NCBI GenBank assembly: GCA_021810635.1
Contig: JAJZIH010000005.1
Location: 1 to 64,000, forward strand
Reading direction: 5' to 3'
DNA length: 64,000 nucleotides
Origin: Pseudomonadota bacterium
Lineage (GTDB): Bacteria > Pseudomonadota > Gammaproteobacteria > JAKAQQ01
Under the pieces are notes generated by a model. That model saw nothing but the letters and a program-made list of their open reading frames with translations, ran no database searches and was not told the origin of the DNA. Positions within the stretch are counted from its first letter, which is position 1. Every line of letters starts with the position of its first letter. The position numbers and the translations under genes were made by a program. Of this stretch, positions 44,500 to 53,786 are shown piece by piece.

Positions 44500-45310
44500 A
44501 CTGGCATCAGACTGGATCCGGCGCGGATTCAACCGGGCGGCACTCGCTTATGACGAAACCGCCCGTCTCCAGCAGTGGGTGGAAAGCGAGCTGGTCAGCC
44601 GCCTGGACTTCCTCGATCTCACCCCACGACGGATTCTCGATCTCGGCTGCGGAACCGGTCACGCCGAACCCGCGCTGGGCCGTGCCTATCCGGGCACGGT
44701 TCTGGTGGGGATCGATTCGGCATTCAATTTCCTGCGCCGAAAACAGGAACAGGAAGACCGGCGGTCCTGCGTCTTTTGCGCCGATGCACGTGCATTGCCC
44801 CTGGCCAGCGAGTCCATTGATCTGGTTTTCAGCAACCTCATGCTGCAATGGTGCGAAAACCCAGGTCCGGTTTTTGGCGAGGTCTTCCGCGTTCTCAATG
44901 GACGTTCTCCGTTTCTGTTTTCGACTTTCGGGCCGAGGACGCTCCATGAGGTCAAGGAGGCCTGGGCCAGAGTGGATCGGGAGCCTCATGTCCTGGACTT
45001 TCCCGGTTTGCCTGAGCTGGGGGCCCAGTTGTCCCGCCACGGATTCGTCGAGGTCGTACTGGATGTCGAGACGGTGATCGAGGAGGTGGCCAGCCTGACC
45101 GAACTCGGGCGGATGCTCAAACACATGGGGGCGAATTCCCACCCCATGGGCAGCCACCGGGGGCTCACCGGCCGGGCGCGCTGGCAGGGCGTGAACGAGG
45201 CCTATGAGGCGCGGCGCCGACCGGGTGGCGGGCTGCCGGTGACCTACGAGATCATCTACGGAATGGGTTGGAAGCCGTCCCTGCTCCGGCGGGTGGGGGA
45301 TCCGTCATGA
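44492..45310 (+). CDS. bioC: Malonyl-ACP O-methyltransferase
   Basis: 272 residues from ATG 44492, 8-nt overlap with bioH. SAM-binding ILDLGCGTGHAEPAL and LVFSNLMLQWCENPG are the class I methyltransferase motifs. RGFNRAALAYDETARLQ at the start is the BioC N-terminal signature (sFgraA..Yd..A.lQ). It masks malonyl-ACP as a methyl ester to enter fatty-acid elongation, later undone by BioH. Confidence 0.95.
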   Translation: MVRLASDWIRRGFNRAALAYDETARLQQWVESELVSRLDFLDLTPRRILDLGCGTGHAEPALGRAYPGTVLVGIDSAFNFLRRKQEQEDRRSCVFCADARALPLASESIDLVFSNLMLQWCENPGPVFGEVFRVLNGRSPFLFSTFGPRTLHEVKEAWARVDREPHVLDFPGLPELGAQLSRHGFVEVVLDVETVIEEVASLTELGRMLKHMGANSHPMGSHRGLTGRARWQGVNEAYEARRRPGGGLPVTYEIIYGMGWKPSLLRRVGDPS

Positions 45311-46005
45311 GGACCCGGGGCGTCTTCATCACCGGAACGGATACTGGGGTCGGGAAGACCTGGGCCAGTGTCGCGTGGATTTCCTGCGGGGTCGAACGGG
45401 GGCTCCGCGTCGGCGCGATGAAACCGGTCGCCACCGGTGCCACTCGGGGTGTCCGCGGGGAATGGCAGCACGAGGACGTGATCCGGCTCCAACAGGTGAT
45501 TAACTTGGAGGAGACAGGCGGCGAAATCAATCCTTACTGTTTTGAACCTCCCATCTCACCCAATATTGCCGCGCGTCAGGCAGGCCGGGAGATCCGTCTC
45601 GAGGCAATCCGGGAGTGTGCGCGCCGGCTCGAGGAGCGGGCCGATCTGGTGGTCGTGGAGGGCGTGGGGGGCTGGCGGACGCCCCTCTCGGAGCAGGAGT
45701 CCGTTGCGGACCTGGCTCGGATCCTGGACTACCCGGTGATCCTGGTCGTCGGGTTGCGGCTGGGCTGCATCAACCAGGGCCGGCTTTCGGCCGAAACCAT
45801 CGCCCGGGATGGTCTCCCCTGCCTCGGGTGGATCGGCAACGGACTGGATCCCGGCCTGGACGAGCCCGAGGAGGTGATTGCCACCCTGAGACGAAGCCTG
45901 CCGGTCCCCTGTCTCGGGATCCTCCCCTATGTCTCCACTCCCGACTTCGCCCGCTTGGCACAGGCCCTGCAGGAGGGATTCGACGGCCTGGCCGGGCGGC
46001 CGTAG
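45307..46005 (+). CDS. bioD: Dethiobiotin synthetase
   Basis: 232 residues from ATG 45307 (ATGA with bioC). P-loop GTDTGVGKTWAS, the KPVATGAT substrate loop and VVVEGVGGWRTPLS are those of BioD. The operon lacks bioA (DAPA aminotransferase), which must be elsewhere. ATG 45268, in frame, lies inside bioC and is rejected. Confidence 0.96.
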   Translation: MRTRGVFITGTDTGVGKTWASVAWISCGVERGLRVGAMKPVATGATRGVRGEWQHEDVIRLQQVINLEETGGEINPYCFEPPISPNIAARQAGREIRLEAIRECARRLEERADLVVVEGVGGWRTPLSEQESVADLARILDYPVILVVGLRLGCINQGRLSAETIARDGLPCLGWIGNGLDPGLDEPEEVIATLRRSLPVPCLGILPYVSTPDFARLAQALQEGFDGLAGRP

Positions 46006-46102
46006 CGGCCGCGGTTCGTCCAGCGGGGCCAGCCCCCATGAGTGTGGCGTCTGTGTGAGCCATGGTGCATAATTCCCCGACTCGATCTGCAAGTTCCAGC
46101 CG

Positions 46103-46621
46103 ATGTCAACCCTCGTGATCAGCCCTAACCGGTCCCTTCAAGGTGCGGAGCTCAGGCTGATGGCGGCAGGCTTGGTCGGCAGCCTGACTTTGGGTGGGGT
46201 CATGACGGTCTTGTGGGGTTTCTGGCCCATTCTGGTTTTTGATGCGCTGGCTCTGGCCGGGCTGGTCTACGGAGTCTGGAAGGCGGATCGCCGCAGCCGG
46301 TACCGCGAAGTGATCCGCATCGACGACGGGTGGCTGCTCGTTGAGAAGGGACAGAGCGTCCCGGAATACCGGTTCCGGGCTTTGCGGGTCTGGACCCAGG
46401 TCGTGGCGGGTATTCGTCCGGCCGACGGGAAGTATCATGTCGCTGTTCGCTCCGGCGGACAGGAATGCGAGATGGGGGGTTGTCTGGGCGAGGAGGAGCG
46501 GCGGTTGCTGGCCCGGCGACTCCGGGAGATGCTGGCGGCCCCACCCGACCGGACGGATACCGGACCGGGGCCGACGACCGGTCCGAGTTTCAAGACTCAT
46601 GCGGGAGACTTTCGCTCATGA
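46103..46621 (+). CDS. DUF2244 membrane protein
   Basis: 172 residues. Two membrane spans (LRLMAAGLVGSLTLGGVMTVLWGFWPIL region) and a cytosolic part with IRIDDGWLLVEKG are typical of DUF2244, often located at the head of cox clusters. Function unknown. Its stop overlaps coxB as ATGA, so a role linked to the oxidase is likely. Upstream, CATAAT at 46072-46077 may serve as a -10. Confidence 0.82.
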   Translation: MSTLVISPNRSLQGAELRLMAAGLVGSLTLGGVMTVLWGFWPILVFDALALAGLVYGVWKADRRSRYREVIRIDDGWLLVEKGQSVPEYRFRALRVWTQVVAGIRPADGKYHVAVRSGGQECEMGGCLGEEERRLLARRLREMLAAPPDRTDTGPGPTTGPSFKTHAGDFRS

Positions 46622-47457
46622 AGCATCAATGGTTTCGGGTCGGGTCCGTCCTGTTGGTCGCGGGGGCCGTACCCCGGACGATGGCCGCCTCCCTATACAA
46701 TCTGCCGAGGGGCGTCACCCCGATCAGCCATGAGATCTACGGGCTCAACCTGATGGCTTTCTGGATCATGTGTGCAATCGCCGTCGTGGTCTTCGGGGCG
46801 ATCACCTGGTCCATGATCTTCCATCGCCGCTCCCGGCATCCGAAACCCGCCACCTTCCAAGAGAACACGGTTCTGGAAGTGGTCTGGACGGTGATTCCGT
46901 TCATCATTCTCCTTGTCATGGCGGTTCCCGCGGCCCGCGTTCTTCTCCACGCGGAGGATGTCCATCACTCGGAGATGACCGTCGAGGTGACCGGCTACCA
47001 GTGGCTGTGGCGGTATACCTACCCACGCTGGCACATCAACATCTATAGTCGGCTGGCGGATTCCAGCCTCCGTATCGCGCCCCTGGATTCGGGTTTGAGC
47101 CCCTATTCCGTGCCCCATTACCTGCATTCGGTGACCCAACCCCTGGTGCTTCCAGTCGGCGAAAAGGTCCGCCTGCTCATCACCTCGCGGGACGTCATCC
47201 ATTCCTGGTGGGTCCCCGATCTGGGCGTTCAGATGGACGCCAACCCGGGGCTGGTGAACTCGATCTGGGTCCGCATCCTCAAACCCGGGACCTACCGGGG
47301 CCAGTGCAACCAGATCTGCGGCTGGGGCCACGCCTACATGCCGATTGTCGTCGTGGCCAAGCCCAAGACCCAATTCATGGCCTGGGTGCGCGAATGGCAG
47401 GCACGGCACGGGGGTGCGGCCGGTCACGCCGCGTCACCGGCCCCTCAGGGTTCGTAA
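46618..47457 (+). CDS. coxB: Cytochrome c oxidase subunit II
   Basis: 279 residues from ATG 46618 with a signal (LLVAGAVPRTMAA) and two transmembrane helices. The CuA site is present: HSWWVPDLGVQMDANPG and GQCNQICGWGHAYMPI (two Cys, His, Met). No C-terminal heme c domain, so this is a plain aa3-type subunit accepting electrons from a separate cytochrome c. Confidence 0.96.
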   Translation: MKHQWFRVGSVLLVAGAVPRTMAASLYNLPRGVTPISHEIYGLNLMAFWIMCAIAVVVFGAITWSMIFHRRSRHPKPATFQENTVLEVVWTVIPFIILLVMAVPAARVLLHAEDVHHSEMTVEVTGYQWLWRYTYPRWHINIYSRLADSSLRIAPLDSGLSPYSVPHYLHSVTQPLVLPVGEKVRLLITSRDVIHSWWVPDLGVQMDANPGLVNSIWVRILKPGTYRGQCNQICGWGHAYMPIVVVAKPKTQFMAWVREWQARHGGAAGHAASPAPQGS

Positions 47458-47506
47458 GAGTTTCTTGCTTGCTGTTAGCCGGCCCGATGAACGGAGAGAC
47501 TGAACG

Positions 47507-49087
47507 ATGACCGACTCGATCGCCCTGAATGCCGAACCGCACTACGCCGCCCGAGGCGGTCTGATGCGCTGGATCACCACGACCAACCACAAGGACATCG
47601 GGACGCTGTACCTCGTTTTCAGCCTCATCATGTTCTTCATCGGTGGGGCCATGGCCATGGTGATCCGGGCGGAACTGTACCAGCCCGGACTCCAGTTCGT
47701 GACCCCGGCCTTCTACAACCAGATGGTCACCCTCCACGGCCTCATCATGATCTTCGGGGCGGTCATGCCGGCGCTCGTGGGGCTCGCCAACTGGATGATC
47801 CCGCTCATGATCGGGGCTCCGGACATGGCCCTGCCTCGGCTCAACAACTGGAGTTTCTGGATCCTCCCGTTTGCCTTTACGCTCCTGCTCCTCACCCTGT
47901 TTCTGCCCGGCGGCGCTCCCGAGGGCGGATGGACGTTGTACGTCCCCTACAACCTGGAGCTCGGCTATTCCTTCCCCTTCATGATCTTCGCGATCCATCT
48001 CATGGGCCTTTCATCGATCCTGGGCGGCATCAACGTGATCGTCACCATTCTCAACATGCGGGCTCCGGGGATGACCCTCATGAAGATGCCGCTGTTCGTC
48101 TGGGCGTGGCTGATCACGGCCTACCTCCTCGTGGCCGTCATGCCGGTTCTGGCGGGCGGGGTGACCATGCAGCTGCTGGATCGCTATTTCGGAACCCATT
48201 TCTTTTCCGTGGCGGGGGGGGGAACCCCGCTCCTCTGGCAGCACGTGTTCTGGTTCTTCGGACACCCGGAAGTGTATATCATGATCCTGCCGGCTTTCGG
48301 CATCATTTCGGAAATCGTGCCGACCTTTTCGAGGAAGCCGCTTTTCGGGCGGACCTCGATGATCTACGCCCTGGCCTCGATCGCCTTTCTTTCGTTCATG
48401 GTCTGGGGCCATCACATGTTTACTTCGGGAATGCCGGTCTCCGCCGACCTGTTCTTCATGTTCGCCACGATGCTCATCGCGGTGCCCACCGGGGTCAAGA
48501 TTTTCAACTGGGTGGCGACCATGTGGCGGGGGGCCATTACCTTTGAAACGCCGATGCTGTTCGCCGTGGCCTTCATCATCCTGTTCACCATCGGCGGTTT
48601 CTCGGGGGTCATGCTGTCCCTGGTCCCGGCGGATTTCCAGTATCACAACAGTTACTTCGTGGTGGCCCATCTCCATTACGTGCTGGTGACCGGGACTGTG
48701 TTCGCCATCATGGCGGCTGTCTACTACTGGCTGCCCAAGTGGACGGGACACATGTACAACGAGTTCTGGAGCAAGGTGCATTTCTGGCTGAGCGTGATCT
48801 TCGTCAACGTACTGTATTTCCCGATGCATTTCCTCGGGCTGGCCGGAATGCCGCGCCGGGTACCGGACTATGCGGTCCAGTTCACCGATCTCAACATGGT
48901 CTCCAGCATCGGCGGTTTCGTGTTTGGGGCCTCCCAACTCATTTTTGTCGCCATCATCTTCGCGACGGTCTATGGAGGACGGCGGGCGGAAGCGCGGGCC
49001 TGGGAGGGAGCCCATGGCCTCGAATGGACGGTTCCCTCACCAGCCCCCTACCATACCTTTACTGCCCCGCCCGAGGTGCCCGGGTGA
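47507..49087 (+). CDS. coxA: Cytochrome c oxidase subunit I
   Basis: 526 residues, twelve membrane spans. Catalytic features: TLHGLIMIF (low-spin heme His), WFFGHPEVYIMILP (Glu at the end of the D channel and CuB His-Tyr), WGHHMFTSGMP (CuB His pair) and VPTGVKIFNW (K-channel Lys). D-channel Asp in GAPDMALPRLN. This is an A-type heme-copper oxidase. 49 nt separate it from coxB. Confidence 0.97.
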   Translation: MTDSIALNAEPHYAARGGLMRWITTTNHKDIGTLYLVFSLIMFFIGGAMAMVIRAELYQPGLQFVTPAFYNQMVTLHGLIMIFGAVMPALVGLANWMIPLMIGAPDMALPRLNNWSFWILPFAFTLLLLTLFLPGGAPEGGWTLYVPYNLELGYSFPFMIFAIHLMGLSSILGGINVIVTILNMRAPGMTLMKMPLFVWAWLITAYLLVAVMPVLAGGVTMQLLDRYFGTHFFSVAGGGTPLLWQHVFWFFGHPEVYIMILPAFGIISEIVPTFSRKPLFGRTSMIYALASIAFLSFMVWGHHMFTSGMPVSADLFFMFATMLIAVPTGVKIFNWVATMWRGAITFETPMLFAVAFIILFTIGGFSGVMLSLVPADFQYHNSYFVVAHLHYVLVTGTVFAIMAAVYYWLPKWTGHMYNEFWSKVHFWLSVIFVNVLYFPMHFLGLAGMPRRVPDYAVQFTDLNMVSSIGGFVFGASQLIFVAIIFATVYGGRRAEARAWEGAHGLEWTVPSPAPYHTFTAPPEVPG

Positions 49088-49090
49088 GCC

Positions 49091-49228
49091 GTGGCCGCCC
49101 TCGATCCCGGTTCGCGGTCCGACGAGGCGCGCCGTCGTCGGCGCTCGGTGCGCTTGGCGGTCCTCCTCGGGATCGTCTCGCTGATCTTTTATGTCGGGTT
49201 CTATCTCGTGGGAGCGTGGGTCCGCTGA
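49091..49228 (+). CDS. Small cytochrome oxidase assembly-type protein
   Basis: 45 residues starting with GTG, three bases after coxA. A basic stretch (EARRRRRSVRLAV) precedes one membrane span (LLGIVSLIFYVGFYLVGAW). Proteins of this size and shape occupy this slot between coxA and ctaG in many proteobacteria. Here ctaG does not follow; the next gene is coxC. Confidence 0.65.
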   Translation: MAALDPGSRSDEARRRRRSVRLAVLLGIVSLIFYVGFYLVGAWVR

Positions 49229-49306
49229 ATGGCCCGACGAGGTGGCCCCGGATCCCTCTACCATCCGGTTCCCCGCTCCTCTACTTTCCCGGGAGATGAT
49301 GCCTGC

Positions 49307-50176
49307 ATGAACGCCCCAGCCGATTCCTACTATCTGCCTCACGAAAGCCGCTGGTCGATTTTGGGCTCCATCGGGCTCTTTGCCTTCATGCTCGGAGCGG
49401 GCATCTGGCTCGACGGCCATGACCTGGTCGGTCCGCTGATCATGGGCATCGGGGTGCTCTGCATCATTTGGACCCAATTCGGCTGGTTCAGTACCGTCAT
49501 CCGGGAGAGCCTGACTGGCCGCTACAACCCGCAGGTCGACCGGACCTTCCGCTGGGGAATGATCTTTTTCATCTTTTCGGAAGTGATGTTTTTTGGCGCC
49601 TTCTTCGGCACGCTTTTCTACGAACGACTGTTCGTGGTCCCCTGGATCGGGGGCGCGGGCAACATGTTCTTTACCCACGCCCTGCTCTACCCGCATTACC
49701 GGGCCCTGTGGCCGACCAATGGCCCGGCCCACGCCGGGGGCGAGTTCGTCAGGATGCCGACCTGGGGGATCCCCGCGCTCAATACCCTGATCCTCCTTTC
49801 CAGTGCCGTGACCGTGACCTGGGCCCTCTGGGCACTCAAGGCCGGGAACCGCCGCAAGGTCATCGCCGGGCTGGTTGCGACCATCGCCCTCGGTGTCACC
49901 TTTCTGGGGATGCAGGCCCACGAGTATTACCTGGCCTACACCCACTTCAACCTGACGCTTCATAGCGGCATTTACGGTGCGACCTTTTTCCTCCTGACGG
50001 GTTTCCATGGTCTGCACGTCACGATCGGTGTGATCATGTTGACCGTGATTCTGATCCGGGTGCTGCAGGGGCATTTCACTGCCGAACGGCACTTTGCCTT
50101 CGAGGCCGTCTCCTGGTACTGGCACTTCGTCGATATTGTCTGGCTGGGCCTCTTTATTTTTGTTTACTGGCTGTAG
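49307..50176 (+). CDS. coxC: Cytochrome c oxidase subunit III
   Basis: 289 residues from ATG 49307 (MNAPADSYYLPHESRW). Seven membrane spans; IFSEVMFFGAFFGTLFY contains the conserved Glu, HSGIYGATFFLLTGFHGLHVTIG and YWHFVDIVWLGLFIFVYWL are subunit III motifs. An upstream in-frame ATG at 49229 gives an unnatural N-terminus. Confidence 0.96.
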   Translation: MNAPADSYYLPHESRWSILGSIGLFAFMLGAGIWLDGHDLVGPLIMGIGVLCIIWTQFGWFSTVIRESLTGRYNPQVDRTFRWGMIFFIFSEVMFFGAFFGTLFYERLFVVPWIGGAGNMFFTHALLYPHYRALWPTNGPAHAGGEFVRMPTWGIPALNTLILLSSAVTVTWALWALKAGNRRKVIAGLVATIALGVTFLGMQAHEYYLAYTHFNLTLHSGIYGATFFLLTGFHGLHVTIGVIMLTVILIRVLQGHFTAERHFAFEAVSWYWHFVDIVWLGLFIFVYWL

Positions 50177-50201
50177 GCGGCCTGCCAGGAATGATCCCCA
50201 A

Positions 50202-50438
50202 TTATCCCAGCGGCCGGGGATGCCCGATCCCCGGCTCGATGCCGTGGGGATGGATCCAGCCGAGCCAGTAGCCCAGCATCAGCAGCAAAAACAGGATCAG
50301 GGACAGCCCGATGCGCCAAGACAGGGCCCGGACGGTGCGGGTGCTCCCTCCCCGGTCCTTGAGCAGGAACCACAGTCCCTGAAACAGGGTGGCGACGATG
50401 AGGATGAAGAGCGCTACGATGACCAGCTTGAAGAGCAT
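50202..50438 (-). CDS. DUF2909 twin-transmembrane protein
   Basis: 78 residues, two membrane helices (LVIVALFILIVATLFQGLWF and IGLSLILFLLLMLGYWLGW). It lies on the reverse strand inside the cox cluster between coxC and SURF1, the position seen in pseudomonads. Function unknown, presumably oxidase biogenesis. No strong ribosome site. Confidence 0.8.
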   Translation of the reverse strand: MLFKLVIVALFILIVATLFQGLWFLLKDRGGSTRTVRALSWRIGLSLILFLLLMLGYWLGWIHPHGIEPGIGHPRPLG

Positions 50439-50520
50439 GGGTGGAGCCGGGAGCCTCCGGGAGCGGAAGGTTGTTTAGTATGCCACGGGGTCTTGGCCCG
50501 ATGAACACCCGGTGTTCCGG

Positions 50521-51240
50521 ATGAGCGGCTGGCGTTTCCAGCCCAGACGCTGGCCAACCCTGGCGGCCTGGTTGCTGATCCTGGGATTCGGATTCCTGGC
50601 GCACTGGCAGTGGCGCGCGGCCTGGCAGAGTGAGGCCCGGCTGCGCACGCTCCAGACGAGCCGCGGAAACCGGCCCGAGCCGTGGTCGCCGGGCCTGGCT
50701 GCCGCCCCGTTTGAGCGGCTCTCCGTCCGGGGACGGTATCTTCGGAACCGGGATCTCCTTCTCATCGATCTCTACCATCACGATCAAATCGGCTCCCAGA
50801 TCGTGAGCGTCTTCCGGCCCCGTTCGAGTCCGGTCTGGATCCCGGTTGACCGCGGCTGGATCCCCACGAGCCCGCTGGGCGTGACCCGGACGGCTCTGGA
50901 CAGGCAACTTCCGCGGGGATCCGTGGAGCTCGTCGGATATGCCGGCCGGATCCCGCGCCCGGCGCTCCGGCTTGGGCGCGGGCCGGTCCCCCCCCACTGG
51001 CCCAAACCGGTCCTCTACCCTTCCCACCGGTACCTGGAGACGCTCTACCGGCACCGGCTGACCCGCTTGGTGCTTTTACTGGGTCCCCGCCAGCCGGGCG
51101 GGTTCGTGCGCCAGTGGCGGCCGGTCAGGAAAATCGGGCCGGAACAGCATTTCGGCTATGCTTTGCAATGGTTGATCCTGGCCTTGGTCGTTTTGGGTGT
51201 CTGGATCGGCCTCAACCTGCACCGGAAGTCTCCCCCATGA
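50521..51240 (+). CDS. SURF1 family cytochrome oxidase assembly protein
   Basis: 239 residues from ATG 50521; GTG at 50512 is an alternative. Two membrane spans flank a periplasmic domain, as in SURF1/Shy1, which inserts heme a into subunit I. Motifs: LGFGFLAHWQWRAAW, VRGRYLRNRDLLL, IPVDRGWIP and the HFGYALQWLILALV end. Stop overlaps the next gene (ATGA). Confidence 0.88.
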   Translation: MSGWRFQPRRWPTLAAWLLILGFGFLAHWQWRAAWQSEARLRTLQTSRGNRPEPWSPGLAAAPFERLSVRGRYLRNRDLLLIDLYHHDQIGSQIVSVFRPRSSPVWIPVDRGWIPTSPLGVTRTALDRQLPRGSVELVGYAGRIPRPALRLGRGPVPPHWPKPVLYPSHRYLETLYRHRLTRLVLLLGPRQPGGFVRQWRPVRKIGPEQHFGYALQWLILALVVLGVWIGLNLHRKSPP

Positions 51241-51848
51241 ACGCACCCCGTCATCTCTCCTTTCCCAAATGGGCGATCTGGGTCGCCCTGATCGGTGTCT
51301 TTGCCCTGCCCATCATGATTGCCGGGCTCTGGTACATCAATGTGGACCAGTGGGGGGTGGGCACGACCACGAACTATGGGGACCTCATCACCCCTCCGGT
51401 CCGGTTGCGGATCGAGCCGCTCCAGTGGATTACCGGCCCCAAGGTATACGGCTCCCGTTATTTCCATGGGCGCTGGACCCTGGTTTACATCGGCGGGGCC
51501 AATTGCAACCCCGATTGCCGGGCGGCGATCTATGCCACTCGCCAGATCCGTCTTGCTCTGGGGGAAGAGATCCGCCGGGTGCAGCGTCTCTATGTGGTGA
51601 CCCATCATCCGCAGAAACTCGCGTTCCTCAAGGTCGAGGACCCGGATCTCACCATTGCCCTGGCCCGGGGACGGGCTGGCCGTGACTTCATCCGCCAGTT
51701 CTTCAAGGCAGCGCATGCCCGGCTTGGACAACGGATCTATCTGGTCGATCCCATGGGCAACCTCATGATGTCCTACCCGGCCGCCGTGAACCCGGCTGGA
51801 CTGCTTCGCGATCTCAAGCGCCTGCTGTCCGTTTCCGCGATCAGCTGA
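51237..51848 (+). CDS. SCO-like thioredoxin-fold protein in the cox cluster
   Basis: 203 residues: one N-terminal membrane anchor and a periplasmic domain with VYIGGANCNPDCRAAIYATRQI, a CxxxC copper-binding pattern like SCO1, and RIYLVDPMGNLMMSYP. The conserved distal His of SCO proteins may be the one in KAAHARLG, but spacing is not standard. It probably delivers copper or reduces CuA cysteines. True function is uncertain. Confidence 0.72.
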   Translation: MNAPRHLSFPKWAIWVALIGVFALPIMIAGLWYINVDQWGVGTTTNYGDLITPPVRLRIEPLQWITGPKVYGSRYFHGRWTLVYIGGANCNPDCRAAIYATRQIRLALGEEIRRVQRLYVVTHHPQKLAFLKVEDPDLTIALARGRAGRDFIRQFFKAAHARLGQRIYLVDPMGNLMMSYPAAVNPAGLLRDLKRLLSVSAIS

Positions 51849-52873
51849 TGGGCGGACGCTGGGACCTGTTCCGTCTGCTGACCGCGCTCGCGATCCTCTG
51901 GACACTGGTTCTGATTGCAGTCGGCGCCTATGTCCGTCTGTCCAACGCGGGCCTGTCCTGCCCGGGCTGGCCGGCTTGCTATGGACACCTGGTGGTGCCG
52001 ACCCAGGGGGCGGCGCTCCATCGGGCCGACCAACTGCACCCCGGTCGGCCGTTGCGTCCGGTTCAGGCCTTCAAGGAGATGTTCCACCGCTATCTCGCGG
52101 GCGGTTTCGGCCTCGTGATCCTGATCATGGCCGGACTCTCGGTTTCCGGGCGCCGCCGGCACGAACCCGGGCCGAGGCGGCTTTCCTGGATCATCCTGGG
52201 GCTGGTGATCCTGCAGGCCCTTCTGGGAATGTGGACAGTCACCCTCGAACTCGAACCGATCGTCGTGGTCGGACATCTTCTCGGCGCGTTTTTGATCTGG
52301 GACTGCCTGCTCATCCTCTGGGCCCGGGACACCATGACCTTTCGCTGGCGGGGCGAGGTCGCCTCTTCCTGGGGACGGAGAATCGGGCTATTGGCCCTTT
52401 CCTTCCTCGTGATCCAGATCTTTTTAGGAGCTTGGACCAGTACCCACTACGCCTGGGTCGGTTGTCCAGATTTCCCGACCTGCCTCGGTACCTGGTGGCC
52501 CCGCCACCTCGAATACGGTCGGGCCTTCGTGCTCTGGAACCGCTTGGGGGTTGACTATCAGGGAGGCACCCTTCCGCTCCGGGCACGGGCTGCCATCTAC
52601 TTCCTGCACCGCATCGGGGCACTCGTGGTATTTGTCACGATGATCGGATGGACGGCGGCTCTCTGGGTCCACAGCCGAAGAGGGTCGCTCCGGATGATGA
52701 GCGCTGTTGTCGCTGGTCTGACCGTGCTCCAGGTGGCGATCGGAATCAGCATGGCCACAATCGGTATGCCCCGGTGGCTCGCGGTGGGTCATACCTTTTT
52801 TGCGGCCCTCCTGCTCGGCGCCGCCACGCTTCTGGTCTATGCCTTGTGGACGCCCCCCAACCCGTCCCGGTAG
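51848..52873 (+). CDS. ctaA: Heme A synthase (COX15/CtaA)
   Basis: 341 residues, eight spans. GAYVRLSNAGLSCPGWPACYG holds the Cys pair, and His ligands lie in MFHRYLAGG, VVGHLLGAF, FLHRIGALV and AVGHTFFAA. The enzyme converts heme O to heme A for the aa3 oxidase. It starts at TGATG overlapping the upstream gene. Confidence 0.94.
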   Translation: MGGRWDLFRLLTALAILWTLVLIAVGAYVRLSNAGLSCPGWPACYGHLVVPTQGAALHRADQLHPGRPLRPVQAFKEMFHRYLAGGFGLVILIMAGLSVSGRRRHEPGPRRLSWIILGLVILQALLGMWTVTLELEPIVVVGHLLGAFLIWDCLLILWARDTMTFRWRGEVASSWGRRIGLLALSFLVIQIFLGAWTSTHYAWVGCPDFPTCLGTWWPRHLEYGRAFVLWNRLGVDYQGGTLPLRARAAIYFLHRIGALVVFVTMIGWTAALWVHSRRGSLRMMSAVVAGLTVLQVAIGISMATIGMPRWLAVGHTFFAALLLGAATLLVYALWTPPNPSR

Positions 52874-53766
52874 CGGCGGCCCGAGCGCTTCTCTGGCGCG
52901 ACTTGATCGGGGTGACGAAACCCCGGGTCGTCTCGCTGATCGTGTTTACCGCCCTCGTGGGCATGCTGCTCGCGGTTCCGGGGTGGCCACCCCTGGGTCT
53001 GTTGTGTGCGGCAACGGTCGGTATCGGATGCGCGGCAGCCTCTGCCGCCGCCTTTAACCATCTCCTCGACCGCCGCATCGATGCCCGGATGCTGAGGACC
53101 CGGTATCGGCCCCTCCCTCAGGGCCATCTCAAGCCCTGGCAGGTCCTCGGCTGGGCCTGGCTGTTGGCGTTTTTCGCCTTCCTGCTTCTGGTCTTTGCCG
53201 TGAATGTGCTGACGGCTGTCCTCACCTTTGCGTCCCTGATCGGCTACGGCCTGGTTTATACGCGTTTCCTCAAGAAAATCACGCCCCAGAACATCGTCAT
53301 TGGAGGGGCGGCGGGTGCGGCCCCACCGGTTCTGGGCTGGACGGCGATGACCGATCACATTTCGGCGGTGAGCCTCAGCCTGTTCATGATCATCTTTGTC
53401 TGGACTCCACCCCATTTCTGGTCCCTGGCCATCGGGCGCAAGAGCGACTATGAACGGGCCGGAATTCCCATGCTGCCCGTGACGCACGGAGAGCGTTTCA
53501 CGACTCTTCAGATCCTCTTCTATACGATCCTGCTCGTGACCCTGAGCTACCTGCCCGGACTACTCGGTTACGGCGGATGGATTTATTTGGCCGGAGTGAC
53601 GGTCTTGAACGGCGGCTTTCTCACCGGGCTGGTGCGGCTCCTGCGGGCCCCACAGCCAGTCCCCCCCGCCTTGGCACTGTTCCGGTATTCCATCTGGTAT
53701 CTGGCTCTACTTTTTGCAGTCCTTCTCGCGGGCCACTATGTCGCCGCGCCTTGGGGCAGCGCCTGA
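52846..53766 (+). CDS. ctaB: Heme O synthase (protoheme IX farnesyltransferase)
   Basis: 306 residues from GTG 52846, overlapping ctaA by 28 nt; no clear ribosome site, so the start is provisional. UbiA-type prenyltransferase: LTKPRV-like GVTKPRVVSLIVFTALVGM, and the diphosphate site NHLLDRRIDARMLRTRYRPL. IIFVWTPPHFWSLAI is also characteristic. It supplies heme O to CtaA. Confidence 0.94.
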   Translation: MDAPQPVPVAAARALLWRDLIGVTKPRVVSLIVFTALVGMLLAVPGWPPLGLLCAATVGIGCAAASAAAFNHLLDRRIDARMLRTRYRPLPQGHLKPWQVLGWAWLLAFFAFLLLVFAVNVLTAVLTFASLIGYGLVYTRFLKKITPQNIVIGGAAGAAPPVLGWTAMTDHISAVSLSLFMIIFVWTPPHFWSLAIGRKSDYERAGIPMLPVTHGERFTTLQILFYTILLVTLSYLPGLLGYGGWIYLAGVTVLNGGFLTGLVRLLRAPQPVPPALALFRYSIWYLALLFAVLLAGHYVAAPWGSA

Positions 53767-53786
53767 ACGGCAATTTTCCGGGTGAC

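Noticed and set aside
45996-46012. GCGGCC-GTAGC-GGCCGC hairpin at the end of bioD as a terminator
   Set aside because: No T tract follows on either strand, and CGGCCG repeats are common at this GC content.
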